Positions 24,770 to 33,868 of a stretch of DNA of 64,000 nt are shown piece by piece. This DNA comes from Alcaligenaceae bacterium. Lineage in GTDB: Bacteria; Pseudomonadota; Gammaproteobacteria; Burkholderiales; Burkholderiaceae_B. Every line of letters starts with the position of its first letter. Within the stretch, counting starts at the first letter, position 1. The stretch is from the NCBI GenBank assembly GCA_013416455.1, contig JACCES010000003.1:1-64000 (forward strand), read 5' to 3'. The notes under the pieces were generated by a model. It worked only from the letters and a program-made list of their open reading frames with translations. It was not told the DNA's origin and made no database searches. Both the position numbers and the translations under genes were made by a program.

Positions 24770-25897
24770 ATGAACACAGGAACCGAAGCTGCCGGCCACA
24801 CACCGGCCACTCCCGGCATGAGCCTCTTCGAGCGCTTTCTGACCGTCTGGGTACTGCTGTGCATCGTCGTCGGCATCGCTCTGGGCCAAGCCGCGCCAGG
24901 GCTCTTTCAAGCCATCGGCCGCATGGAAATCGCCCAGGTCAACCTGCCCGTCAGGATGCTGATATGGGTCATGATCATTCCCATGCTGCTCAAGGTGGAT
25001 TTCGGCGCGCTGGGCCAGGTGCGGCACCATTGGCGCGGCATCGGCGTGACGCTGTTCATCAATTGGGCGGTGAAACCGTTCTCGATGGCGCTGCTGGCAT
25101 GGATCTTCATCCGCCACATCTTTGCCCAATGGCTGCCCGCCGACCAGCTCGACAGCTACGTGGCCGGGCTGATCCTGCTGGCCGCCGCTCCCTGCACGGC
25201 CATGGTGTTCGTCTGGAGCCGGCTGACCGGCGGCGATCCTGTATTCACGCTGTCGCAAGTCGCGCTGAACGACACCATCATGGTCTTCGCCTTCGCACCC
25301 ATCGTCGGTCTGCTGCTCGGGCTGTCGGCCATCCACGTGCCATGGGACACCTTGCTGGTGTCGGTCGGGCTTTACATCGTTGTTCCCGTCATCATTGCCC
25401 AGATCTGGCGCCGCGCATTACTGCGCCGGGGCCAAGCCAGCTTCGATGCCATGCTGGCTCGTATCGGCCCGCTGTCCATCGCGGCGCTGCTGCTTACGCT
25501 GGTGCTGCTGTTTGCGTTCCAGGGCCAGGCCATACTGCAACAGCCGCTGGTGATCGCCATGCTGGCCGTGCCCATTCTGATCCAGGTGTTTTTCAACTCG
25601 GGGCTGGCCTATTGGCTGAACCGCCGTGCGGGAGAAAGGCACAGCATCGCCTGTCCGTCGGCGTTGATCGGTGCCAGCAATTTTTTTGAACTGGCGGTGG
25701 CCGCCGCCATCAGTCTGTTCGGCATCCAGTCGGGTGCGGCGCTGGCGACCGTGGTGGGTGTACTGATCGAGGTGCCGGCGATGCTGCTGGTCGTGCGGGT
25801 CGTCAATCGGAGCAGAAATTGGTATGAAGCTGGTGCCAGCCGCGTTCGGTACGGCGCGCCGGGGGCGGGTGCGGGGATGGAAGATCATCGTAACTAA
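24770..25897 (+). CDS. acr3: Acr3-type arsenite efflux permease
   Basis: The 375-residue membrane protein has about ten helices and the Acr3 signatures INWAVKPFSMALLAWIF near residue 97, LLAAAPCTAMVFVWSRLT near residue 136 (the essential Cys) and SALIGASNFFELAVA near residue 297. It exports arsenite using the proton motive force. The C-terminal 20 residues are hydrophilic and variable. It is the last gene of the ars operon. Confidence 0.93.
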   Translation: MNTGTEAAGHTPATPGMSLFERFLTVWVLLCIVVGIALGQAAPGLFQAIGRMEIAQVNLPVRMLIWVMIIPMLLKVDFGALGQVRHHWRGIGVTLFINWAVKPFSMALLAWIFIRHIFAQWLPADQLDSYVAGLILLAAAPCTAMVFVWSRLTGGDPVFTLSQVALNDTIMVFAFAPIVGLLLGLSAIHVPWDTLLVSVGLYIVVPVIIAQIWRRALLRRGQASFDAMLARIGPLSIAALLLTLVLLFAFQGQAILQQPLVIAMLAVPILIQVFFNSGLAYWLNRRAGERHSIACPSALIGASNFFELAVAAAISLFGIQSGAALATVVGVLIEVPAMLLVVRVVNRSRNWYEAGASRVRYGAPGAGAGMEDHRN

Positions 25898-26094
25898 TTG
25901 CCCAATGGCTGCCTGCGTTCCACCGGGCCACCGGGCCACCCAGGGCAAGACGCTGGCGATCACGCGGGTTTCAGGATCGCAGTCTTTCGATGCCGTCAAA
26001 GCCGGCTTGGCGAGCCGCTCCGTTGAGCGCATGGAAACCGCCAGCTGTCGGCCGCCTCACAAGCATGCGACAGCGCGGAAAGGACAATCGGCGG

Positions 26095-26556
26095 CTATCT
26101 GTTTCGCAGAACGCTGATTTTGCCGTCTGCCTCCAGAATGGCGGCGCCCATTTCTTCCAGGGGAACATCCGCGTGCCGTAGCGCCGCCTCCAGGGCGCCG
26201 CGGGTGATCAGGTTTTCTTTCAATGCGTCTTCGAAAATACGGCCATTCCGCCCCAGGAGAACTTCACGCCCCTCCAGCAGCCGCCCCGCCTTGCTGCTAT
26301 AGGAGGTGATGAAATCCATCAATACGTTGAGCGTCAACAGCGCCAATGCGATGATCAGCCCGCCCGGAAGCGACTCGTCCCCGCCCGTTAAAGACCCGGA
26401 GACCGCCTGAGCCAGCAGAAGAACCACGATAAGATCAAAAGGACTGAACTGCCCGACAGCCCGCTTCCCGGTTACACGGATCATTACGAACAGGGCCACA
26501 TAAATAATGAGGGCTCGCATAATGAGTTCCCACCACACGACTTGCAGTTCCAGCAT
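26095..26556 (-). CDS. DUF421/YetF-family membrane protein
   Basis: The 153-residue protein has three N-terminal membrane helices (IMRALIIYVALFVMIRVTG, DLIVVLLLAQAVSG, GGLIIALALLTLNVLMDF) and a small soluble C-terminal domain (GREVLLGRNGRIFEDALKE). This is the arrangement of the YetF/YcaP family, whose function is poorly known (envelope or sporulation-related in Bacillus). It is slightly shorter than usual. It stands alone, convergent with the ars operon. Confidence 0.85.
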   Translation of the reverse strand: MLELQVVWWELIMRALIIYVALFVMIRVTGKRAVGQFSPFDLIVVLLLAQAVSGSLTGGDESLPGGLIIALALLTLNVLMDFITSYSSKAGRLLEGREVLLGRNGRIFEDALKENLITRGALEAALRHADVPLEEMGAAILEADGKISVLRNR

Positions 26557-26789
26557 GTTCGGCCTCCCCTTGCTCGACGGAAATTGAACGCTGTATCAGG
26601 TATTCTGTGCGGGCCTCACGATCACCAGGCTCGTACTTGAATCATATATGGATTCACACGCCGTCCTATGAACCCGATCCGCCGGCGTGGGATGAATCCG
26701 GCGCTTGCCGCATACAAACGGATGCATTTTGATCTGCCGCGCATCCGGGTGCCGACGCTACACTCAGCAGACCAACCAAGGAGACTGCC

Positions 26790-26978
26790 ATGAAAAAGTA
26801 TGCTGCTCTCGCCGCGGCCGCCGCGCTGTTTGCCGCACCGCTTGCAACCCAGGCTGCTGAAACGGATGTCCAAGGCTACGGCTATCCCGCCGTCGAGTAT
26901 GACTTCACTCCGTACGCGGTTCCCAGCGGTCCGGTAGTGCTCTCGTGCTCGGGTGACAAGTCCGGCAAACGGACGTAG
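26790..26978 (+). CDS. Small secreted protein
   Basis: The 62-residue product has a clear signal peptide (MKKYAALAAAAALFAAPLA, cleavage after TQAAE) and a mature part of about 40 residues rich in Tyr and Pro with one Cys. AAGGAG seven bases before the ATG supports translation. I do not recognise a family; it is probably a periplasmic protein. Confidence 0.7.
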   Translation: MKKYAALAAAAALFAAPLATQAAETDVQGYGYPAVEYDFTPYAVPSGPVVLSCSGDKSGKRT

Positions 26979-27042
26979 TTCGCGTCGGCCCCACCCTGTC
27001 CCGGGCGGGGCTGCCGCGAAGTCGGCCTCCCTGATTCTCATC

Positions 27043-27468
27043 ATGGCCAACCAGACCGATAAACGGGAAAAGGCCCGGCTGCTGTCGGGTGGAAACCCGC
27101 AAATCCCCAAGGGATACGGCAATGAGCCGGTACAAGCCTATATCGATGCGATGCCGGGCTGGAAAAGCGGAGTTGGCCGCCGCATTGACGAATTGATCGA
27201 GCAAGCCGTTCCAGGCGTCGTCAAGGCGGTGAAATGGAATTCGCCGTTTTATGGGAACGAAACCGACGTCTGGTTTCTGAGCCTGCATTGCTTCACCCAA
27301 TACATCAAGGTTGCATTCTTCCGCGGCGCTTTGCTTGAGCCTCCGCCGCCGGTGGCGTCGAAATCCGCGGATGTGCGGTATCTTCATATATCCGAAAGCG
27401 GTTTCGATGAGGCACAATTCACTGACTGGATCCGGCAAGCCAGCGCGCTGCCGGGTGAACGCATGTAG
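27043..27468 (+). CDS. DUF1801 (YdhG-like) protein
   Basis: The 141-residue protein has the family pattern: VQAYIDAMPGWKSGVGRRID, then AVKWNSPFYGNE near residue 64 and a C-terminal helix. DUF1801 proteins are small cytosolic proteins of unknown function. The start at 27043 (MANQTDKR) is chosen; upstream in-frame codons overlap the small secreted protein gene and are Pro/Arg-rich without family similarity. Confidence 0.82.
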   Translation: MANQTDKREKARLLSGGNPQIPKGYGNEPVQAYIDAMPGWKSGVGRRIDELIEQAVPGVVKAVKWNSPFYGNETDVWFLSLHCFTQYIKVAFFRGALLEPPPPVASKSADVRYLHISESGFDEAQFTDWIRQASALPGERM

Positions 27469-27516
27469 ATGGATGGCCCCGTCGGGAAGCAATCCCAGGA
27501 AAACCGGAGATGACGC

Positions 27517-27753
27517 ATGCTTGGAACCACCATGATCGTGATGGGAATGATCCTGGCCGTCGGGTCGATCGTGGCAGGCTACTACCTCATCTCCGTCGGT
27601 TGTGCCACGGGCGCTGCTTCCGGCTGCCAGGCCGGCGCCATCGAGCTGATTTCCGGGCTCATGATTTCGAATGAAGGCATTTTCTTCTGGCTTGCATGGG
27701 TCGGCGGCATATTTTTGATCTGGGGCGGGGTCCGTGTGAAAGCGCGGGCATGA
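27517..27753 (+). CDS. Small two-helix membrane protein
   Basis: The 78-residue protein has two membrane helices (residues 4-26 and 52-72) joined by a loop with two Cys (GCATGAASGCQAG). Codon use is like its neighbours. Function is unknown; it may be coupled with the DUF1801 gene 48 bases upstream. Confidence 0.6.
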   Translation: MLGTTMIVMGMILAVGSIVAGYYLISVGCATGAASGCQAGAIELISGLMISNEGIFFWLAWVGGIFLIWGGVRVKARA

Positions 27754-27884
27754 AGACGAGCCTTCTTTTTCACGGGATGGACAGCCGGTCCCGCTGCGCT
27801 TGCCACCCTCCTCTCTGATGACACGTCCGGCGGCCCGGCCTCTGCGCGGGTGCTATCCTCCGTACTGGAAACAAGGGGGGCGTC

Positions 27885-28262
27885 ATGCGCGAGGCCGGAT
27901 CCAATCGGCGGTGGTGGAAGAAAGCGGGCAGCGGCTTACTGGCCGGGCTTGTGGTGGTGGGTGTGGTCAGGTCATGTACTGGGGTGGAAAACGAGAGTTC
28001 TCTCACCGCCCAGGATGCCCACCACCTATGCACTGAGGCCATAAAAGCCGCTGCGCCGAATGCGGCGCAAGTCGAGATTCCATACAAAGCCGCAAGGGAA
28101 ACCGTCAAGGTGTTCAGCTTTATCTGGCGCACTGGGGATGGCTTGAAGATGCCGGACCCATTTGGCGATCAGCACGATACCGCCGTGGTCTGCAGGGTCG
28201 GCAAGGAACGGCGTGAAGTCGTGCATCTGGAGATCGACGGGGAAACGGTGCTGCCCCAGTAG
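27885..28262 (+). CDS. Hypothetical membrane-anchored protein
   Basis: The 125-residue protein has an N-terminal anchor (AGSGLLAGLVVVGVVRSC, residues 14-31) and a hydrophilic domain with DGLKMPDPFGDQHDTAVVC, which looks like a periplasmic fold with one disulfide possible. GGGG lies at a normal distance before the ATG. I do not recognise the family. Confidence 0.65.
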   Translation: MREAGSNRRWWKKAGSGLLAGLVVVGVVRSCTGVENESSLTAQDAHHLCTEAIKAAAPNAAQVEIPYKAARETVKVFSFIWRTGDGLKMPDPFGDQHDTAVVCRVGKERREVVHLEIDGETVLPQ

Positions 28263-28326
28263 CACTGCGGCCCGGATAAAAGCCGTGCCGCAGGCAGCAT
28301 GCGGCTTCCGTCCTTCCGATGACATT

Positions 28327-28350
28327 GCCGGCTCATGAGCCGGCCTTTAT
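28327..28350. terminator. Hairpin between convergent genes
   Basis: GCCGGCTC-AT-GAGCCGGC (28327-28344) is a perfect 8-bp stem followed by CTTTAT. It lies between the hypothetical gene ending at 28262 and the chemoreceptor gene on the other strand. The T run is short, so termination may be weak. Confidence 0.5.
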
Positions 28351-28528
28351 CCACACAAGATGTGCACAACCCCAGGGATAACCCGGGGACATGGCCGCTA
28401 AGTGCTTGTCCGGCCAAGGGCTGCCGGTTCCTTGGTCACGAAAAGGTCACATACATGCCGGCGGGAATATGCCCGGGGTACTGAAGCCCGGGTTGCGACC
28501 GCGCCCGAAACCCGCGGCATCGCGGCCT

Positions 28529-30163
28529 TCAGATCCGGAATACCCGCATTCCCATTTCCAGCTGCTGGGATTCGGTACGCAGCGAATTGGCCATTGCCGT
28601 GCTTTCCTGCACCATATGGCCGTTGTTCCGCGTCACTTCGTTGATCTGGGATACGGCATCACGGATCTGCTCGACCCCCGCCGCCTGCTCATTGCTCGCC
28701 TGGCTGATGCCCTGGATGAGCTCGGACACCTGCTGTACCGCTTCCATGGACTCGCGGGCCTGCCGGTCGGCCGCTTCGACCAGTTGCGTGCCGCTTCTGA
28801 CATGGGCGAGATTTTCGTTGATGAGCTTGCTGATATGGCTGGCGGCTTCCGCGCTGCGCTGCGCGAGACTGCGCACCTCGGTGGCCACGACCGCGAACCC
28901 CCTGCCCTGCTGGCCCGCCCTGGCGGCTTCGACCGAAGCATTCAGCGCCAGGATGTTGGTCTGGAAGGCGATGTCATCGATCAGGCTCGTGATGTCGCTG
29001 ATCTGCTTGGCCCCCGTGTCGATATTGCCCATGGTGTGGCGCACTTCTTCCATGGCGGTCCGTGTCTGGACGACGACATCGGTCGCGAACGTGGAGCGCT
29101 CGGCCGCTTCCCGAGCCGTGTCGGCATTCTGATTGACCGCCTGGCTGAGTTCCTCGACCGCCGCGGCGGTCTGGGAAACCGCGGTTTCCTGGGATTCGGT
29201 GCGGCGGGCCAGTTCAGTATTGGCCTGATCGACGCGCGCCCCGGCCAGAGAGACGGATTCCGCGGCGCTGCGCACATCGCTGACGATGCTCTTCAAGCGC
29301 TCTGCCATGCCGAGCAACTGCGCAACCACGCTGCCCGTGGGCACGGGACGGTTCTCATCCAGGGGCCGTACCGTCAGATTGCCCTGCCCGATTTCCTGGG
29401 CGAAGACAATGAGCTCGCGGGGCTCGGCTCCGAGTTCTTTCTGGAGCCGGCGCGCGATCAGTGTGGCCACCACCAGGCCCAGCAGGAGGGCAACCGCGGT
29501 CATTGCGGCAATGAAGATGTTGAAGCGCGTGGCCGTTTCCCGCGCGAGCGTCACATCGGCCTGCACATTCGCGGTCTGGTGGTCGATATAGGCATTGATC
29601 GCCGCCAGCCAGTCCACGAAGGCCGGCCCCAGATCGTCGATTACGATGTGGGAAAGCCTGGCCGATTGCGCATTGCGCGCTTCTTCCAGTTGCCGCATGG
29701 TCTGCAAGGCCTGCTGCTCACTTGCCCGGATGTCTTCGAAATAGCGTTTTTCCGCTTCCGAATCCACGGGCATCGTACCGGCCTGATCCCAGTTCAGGGC
29801 ATAGCTGCGGGCCAGTTCATCGATCTCGTTCTGCAGGCGCGACACATGCGGAGTGTCGCTCATGCGCAACAGCGCGAGGTCTCTTGCGGCGATCGCCCGA
29901 TCGTGCACGCTGCCGCGCATGTTGACGGCATAACGCTGCTTGGCCGCGGCCACGTCCATGGCGCGGGTCAGCCCCGCATCGATTTTGTCCACCTCGTAGA
30001 TGCTCACGCCCGTGACGACCAGCATGAAGGACAGCACCAGGAGAAAGCACAGATAAAGCCTGGTGCGGACGGAGCGGCGCCTGGGTGCCCGGGCGAGCGT
30101 TTCCTGGCCACCCGGGCCGCCGGCGAGGCTGAGCCGGCCCGTGATGGGATAGGTGTTGGACAT
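28529..30163 (-). CDS. Methyl-accepting chemotaxis protein (four-helix-bundle sensor)
   Basis: The 544-residue chemoreceptor has a basic N-terminus, a first membrane helix (residues 37-57, [20 protein letters not shown]), a periplasmic helical domain of about 150 residues, a second helix near residue 210 ([19 protein letters not shown]), a HAMP region and a long signalling coiled coil. The hairpin tip is intact ([19 protein letters not shown] and [19 protein letters not shown]). No C-terminal CheR-binding pentapeptide is seen. It relays a periplasmic signal to CheA; the ligand is unknown. Confidence 0.93.
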   Translation of the reverse strand: MSNTYPITGRLSLAGGPGGQETLARAPRRRSVRTRLYLCFLLVLSFMLVVTGVSIYEVDKIDAGLTRAMDVAAAKQRYAVNMRGSVHDRAIAARDLALLRMSDTPHVSRLQNEIDELARSYALNWDQAGTMPVDSEAEKRYFEDIRASEQQALQTMRQLEEARNAQSARLSHIVIDDLGPAFVDWLAAINAYIDHQTANVQADVTLARETATRFNIFIAAMTAVALLLGLVVATLIARRLQKELGAEPRELIVFAQEIGQGNLTVRPLDENRPVPTGSVVAQLLGMAERLKSIVSDVRSAAESVSLAGARVDQANTELARRTESQETAVSQTAAAVEELSQAVNQNADTAREAAERSTFATDVVVQTRTAMEEVRHTMGNIDTGAKQISDITSLIDDIAFQTNILALNASVEAARAGQQGRGFAVVATEVRSLAQRSAEAASHISKLINENLAHVRSGTQLVEAADRQARESMEAVQQVSELIQGISQASNEQAAGVEQIRDAVSQINEVTRNNGHMVQESTAMANSLRTESQQLEMGMRVFRI

Positions 30164-30393
30164 GATTGAAATTCCCTGCTCTTTCGGATGAAATTATCGT
30201 TCTTGGGACGCATTGAAACCAATTGTTTCCAAAATTAGACCCGATGGCAGGTTTGATTGCAAACGATTTTGTTGTAGATGTGTGACGCCGGTATCCGTCC
30301 CGGCCGCTTTGCCGCCCATGCGTGCGGGCCCGCGCTGATTCAAGAATCCGTCCGTCCTCCCGGGGAAGCGGGCCGGGCGGACATGACCACGCC

Positions 30394-31245
30394 TTAAATT
30401 GAAGAAGATTCCCGGCCGCCATGAATGATGGCGTACGCATTCCGGGCCACGGGCAACAAGGCCTCGGCCAACGCGGGAAGGACCGCGCTGGCGTACTGAT
30501 GACGGAACATGGTCGCACTGCAGACATACTCGACCGTCGAATCCTCGTCGGATGAAACCGGCACCGCCAATGCCGTGACGGACCTGTTCATGTAGCCTTC
30601 GTCCACCCCCCACCCTACCCGCTTTGCTTTCTTGGCCTGTGCCATGAACTGCGCGTAAGTCAAGGATCTGTCCCACCGCAGTTCCTTGAAAATAGCCTCG
30701 CGCGTGCCATCGTCCAGCCCCCCGCGCAAAGCCATGACACGACCCATTCCCCCCATGAGGACCGGCAGGCGCTGACCGATCGGCATTTGGACATTCACCG
30801 CCGTTTGGCAGCTGGCCACCGCCACCAGCTCCATGCGCGTCAGGGACTGGCGCTGCCATATCGTTGCGGTGACCTTCCAGCGATCGGCGTATTCCTGCAA
30901 AGACAGTATGACGTCGCGCCAGTCGATTTTGCGCACGACCGTCCGGTGAGCGAGATTGACGAAACCGCCCCCCAGCACATAGCGCTTCCGCCGGCCCATC
31001 GGGTCCGCAAGCGCCAGCCATCCCACCGCAACCAAGGTCTGGATCAGATTGAAGCAAGTGCTCGGATTGAGGCCCAGTTCGCGCGCCGCATCCGCCGAAC
31101 TCCATGGCGCCTGGGCATCCGCCGCATAAGCCATGAGCCGGGTGGCCTGGAAGGCCGCCCCCACCATTTTCCCCGCGGAAACATCGACGTCGTCGGCAAC
31201 GTGAAACAACGGACCGGCTGTCCTGGATGAGCTTGATCTATTCAT
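30394..31245 (-). CDS. IclR-family transcriptional regulator
   Basis: The 283-residue protein has an N-terminal winged helix (WSSADAARELGLNPSTCFNL near residue 50) and an IclR effector domain (MPIGQRLPVLMGGMGRVMAL near residue 155, VDEGYMNRSVTALAVPV near residue 213). It is divergent from the catabolic operon starting at 31378 and probably controls it. A perfect 12-bp palindrome lies six bases before its start. The N-terminus is about 20 residues longer than usual. Confidence 0.88.
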   Translation of the reverse strand: MNRSSSSRTAGPLFHVADDVDVSAGKMVGAAFQATRLMAYAADAQAPWSSADAARELGLNPSTCFNLIQTLVAVGWLALADPMGRRKRYVLGGGFVNLAHRTVVRKIDWRDVILSLQEYADRWKVTATIWQRQSLTRMELVAVASCQTAVNVQMPIGQRLPVLMGGMGRVMALRGGLDDGTREAIFKELRWDRSLTYAQFMAQAKKAKRVGWGVDEGYMNRSVTALAVPVSSDEDSTVEYVCSATMFRHQYASAVLPALAEALLPVARNAYAIIHGGRESSSI

Positions 31246-31250
31246 TTAAA

Positions 31251-31308
31251 TCTCTATAGAGAACAATATAAACTCTAAGAAGAATAACATTTGACAAGGA
31301 ATATTGTT
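31251..31308. promoter_or_regulatory. Candidate IclR operator region
   Basis: TCTCTATAGAGA (31251-31262) is a perfect 12-bp palindrome. It is directly followed by AACAATAT (31262-31269), whose exact complement ATATTGTT occurs at 31301-31308. The region lies between divergent IclR and CoA-transferase genes, so either element may be the operator for both promoters. Confidence 0.5.
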
Positions 31309-31377
31309 TGGATTGAAATCCGCATACCGCATAGAACAGAACACGACGCGGTCGACATAACCACGCCGGGAGACGAG

Positions 31378-32613
31378 ATGAAAGGCAAGCTGCAAGGGAT
31401 CCGCATCATCGACATGAGCAGGGTGCTTGCCGGTCCCCTGGCGGGTCAGATGCTCGCCGACCTGGGTGCCGAGGTCATTAAGATCGAGCATCCCGGCATG
31501 GGCGATGAAGCCCGCCAGTACGGCCCCCCATTTCTGGGCGAAGAAGATGACGGCGGAAGCTCCTTCTTCCTGGCGGCGAATCGAAACAAGCGTTCAGTGG
31601 CGGTGGATTTCTCCACGGCGGAAGGGCGCCGGATCGTGCAGCGGCTGGCGCGGGAATCCGATGTCGTCATCGAGAATTTTCGTGTCGATACATTGACGAA
31701 CTATGGTCTCGATTACGCCACGCTGTCGGCCGGCAACCCGGGCCTCGTCTATTGTTCGCTGACGGGTTTCGGGCAAACCGGGCCCTATGCCAGTCGCCCC
31801 GGCTATGACGCAATCTTCCAGGCCATGGGCGGCTTGATGAGCAGCATTGGATATCCGGACGATCATCCCGCGGGGGGCCCTCTGCGCACGGGCCTTTCCA
31901 TCACCGACGTCATTACAAGCCTGTATGCCGACGTGGCCATCATTGCAGCCCTGCATGCGCGCACGCACAACGGCGGGCGCGGCGACTACATCGATATCGC
32001 GCTGCTCGACTCCACCGTCGCCGCCATGTCGCATTACGCCATGCACTACCTCATTTCCGGCCAGGCGCTCGCCCGCAGGGGCAATTCGGGAAATGGGGGC
32101 ACCCCTTCCCAGGTATTCAAATGCCGGGATGGTTCGATCATGCTCACCGTGGGGAACGATGCGCAGTTCGTCCGTTTCTGCAAGGCCCTGGGCCATCCGG
32201 AATGGGCTTCCGATGAACGATTCTCGTCGGGCGTCGCGCGCATCAGGAACCGGGACATTCTGATCCCGATACTGGAAGCGCATTTTGCCGGCCGCAGTGC
32301 GGCCGCATGCCTGGAAGCCCTGGTGGCCGCAGACGTACCCGTGGGCGCCATCAATGACATCGCCCAGGTTTTTTCCGATCCCCAGGTCGTATCCCGCGGT
32401 CTTCGCGCTCCCGCGCAGAATACCGGGGGCACCCCATTCGATGTCATCACCAATCCGATCCGCTTTGCCCACGAGCCCATCGGCTCCTATGTCCGCCCCC
32501 CTCTTCTGGGCGAACACACCGACGACGTGCTCGGCGACCTGCTGGGCTATTCGGAACAGGACCTTGCCCGCCTGGCCGAAGGCGGCGTCATAGGCCGGCA
32601 TCCCTTGCGATAG
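31378..32613 (+). CDS. CaiB/BaiF-family CoA-transferase
   Basis: The 411-residue class-III CoA-transferase has the N-terminal GIRIIDMSRVLAGPLAGQML and GAEVIKIEHPGMGDEA, and the catalytic Asp in TGLSITDVITSL near residue 178. It should transfer CoA to a carboxylic acid taken up by the ABC importer encoded in the same operon. The start at 31378 is chosen because GGGAG precedes it at the right distance; a longer TTG-started frame from 31291 has no family similarity. It is the first gene of a ten-gene operon. Confidence 0.9.
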   Translation: MKGKLQGIRIIDMSRVLAGPLAGQMLADLGAEVIKIEHPGMGDEARQYGPPFLGEEDDGGSSFFLAANRNKRSVAVDFSTAEGRRIVQRLARESDVVIENFRVDTLTNYGLDYATLSAGNPGLVYCSLTGFGQTGPYASRPGYDAIFQAMGGLMSSIGYPDDHPAGGPLRTGLSITDVITSLYADVAIIAALHARTHNGGRGDYIDIALLDSTVAAMSHYAMHYLISGQALARRGNSGNGGTPSQVFKCRDGSIMLTVGNDAQFVRFCKALGHPEWASDERFSSGVARIRNRDILIPILEAHFAGRSAAACLEALVAADVPVGAINDIAQVFSDPQVVSRGLRAPAQNTGGTPFDVITNPIRFAHEPIGSYVRPPLLGEHTDDVLGDLLGYSEQDLARLAEGGVIGRHPLR

Positions 32614-32651
32614 GCATCCCACCATTTCAACGGCTTAACCGAGGATATCCA

Positions 32652-33821
32652 ATGGCTATTCGCCTCACCGAGCAGCAAGACGCGCTCCTTGAACAAGTAA
32701 AACGCTTTGCGCAACGCGAGGTGATTCCCTTCGAACAGAGCGCAAAGGACGACCCGCGCCACGGATCCAGATTGCTGGCCGCGCTGGGATCGGCGGGCAT
32801 GCTGGGGCTGAACATTCCGGAAAGCTACGGCGGGGTCGGGCTGCCCCACCTGGACGCCGCCATGTGCATCGAAGAGATGGGCCGGCACAGTCTCGATGCC
32901 GCAGGCTACATGGCCGCCGCCAGCCTGGGCCAGGCTTATTACATCTATGCGTTCGGCACCGAAGAACAGCGTAAACGGTATCTTCCCGACATCTGTTCCG
33001 GCAAGTACACCGTCGCCATAGGAATCACGGAGCCCGGCGCCGGCACGGCATCGACAGCCCTGAGCACGCGGGCGGCCATAGGCGACAGCGGCATCGTCAT
33101 CAACGGACGCAAGCATTACGTGTCCAACGCCTCCAACGCCGGCCTCTTCATCGTCTACTGCCGTGTAAGCGACACGCCCCGCGCCAAAGGCATAGGCGCC
33201 ATACTCGTCGAGCGCGAAGCGCAGGGATTCAGCGTGGACCGCTTGAGCGAGAACATGGCCGGACACTATCAGGCGGATCTGCTGTTCGAGAACTGCGAGG
33301 TGCCGCGCGGCAACCTGCTGGTGGGCGAAGGGGGATTCGGCGAACTGACCAACTGCTACAACCTGGAACGCTGCGGCGGCACCGCGCTGGTGCTCGGCAC
33401 GGCGATAGGCGCGTACGACATGGCGCTCGAACATGTGGCGAACCGGGAGCAGTTCGGCAAAAGCCTGGCCTCATTCCAGGCGGTTCAAATGAGGCTGGCG
33501 GACATGGCGATCCAGATCCACGCGGCGCGGCTGATGCTGTATCACGCATTGAGCAAGCCCGATGGCTGGCCCGACGCGCAAGAATCGTCGATGGTCAAAG
33601 TCTTCGGCAATGAGACCGCCAAAAGGGTTGCGGATGAAGCCATCCAGCTGATGGGGGGCGCCGGCTATCTGAAGGATCTCGGCGTAGAGCGGCGCTACCG
33701 GTACGTGCGCGGCTATTCCATTGCCGGGGGGCCGCTGGATATTCACCGCACCATGATAGCGGGGTGGCTGGTCGGACGCCGATTCAGTCAATGGGCCGAT
33801 GCCGCCACCCTGCCTTCCTAG
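32652..33821 (+). CDS. Acyl-CoA dehydrogenase
   Basis: The 389-residue enzyme has ITEPGAGTA near residue 125, the NREQFGKSLASFQAVQ segment near residue 259 and QLMGGAGYLKDLGVERRYR near residue 322. The usual YEGT position reads IAGGP, while helix G has NLERCGG with Glu239 placed as in isovaleryl-CoA dehydrogenase, so Glu239 is the probable base. It should desaturate the acyl-CoA made by the CoA-transferase encoded 38 bases upstream. Branched short-chain substrates are plausible but not proven. Confidence 0.9.
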   Translation: MAIRLTEQQDALLEQVKRFAQREVIPFEQSAKDDPRHGSRLLAALGSAGMLGLNIPESYGGVGLPHLDAAMCIEEMGRHSLDAAGYMAAASLGQAYYIYAFGTEEQRKRYLPDICSGKYTVAIGITEPGAGTASTALSTRAAIGDSGIVINGRKHYVSNASNAGLFIVYCRVSDTPRAKGIGAILVEREAQGFSVDRLSENMAGHYQADLLFENCEVPRGNLLVGEGGFGELTNCYNLERCGGTALVLGTAIGAYDMALEHVANREQFGKSLASFQAVQMRLADMAIQIHAARLMLYHALSKPDGWPDAQESSMVKVFGNETAKRVADEAIQLMGGAGYLKDLGVERRYRYVRGYSIAGGPLDIHRTMIAGWLVGRRFSQWADAATLPS

Positions 33822-33868
33822 CAGGTACCGCAATTCAACTTTACAAGTACACAAGGAGACAGACAATC

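Noticed and set aside
24457-25689. 410-residue plus-strand frame overlapping arsC and acr3
   Set aside because: It runs through both genes in another frame and is rich in Arg and His; arsC and acr3 have all expected motifs.
28391-30169. 592-residue open frame opposite the chemoreceptor gene
   Set aside because: The minus-strand frame has an intact chemoreceptor with all domains; the plus frame is a GC-rich shadow without motifs.
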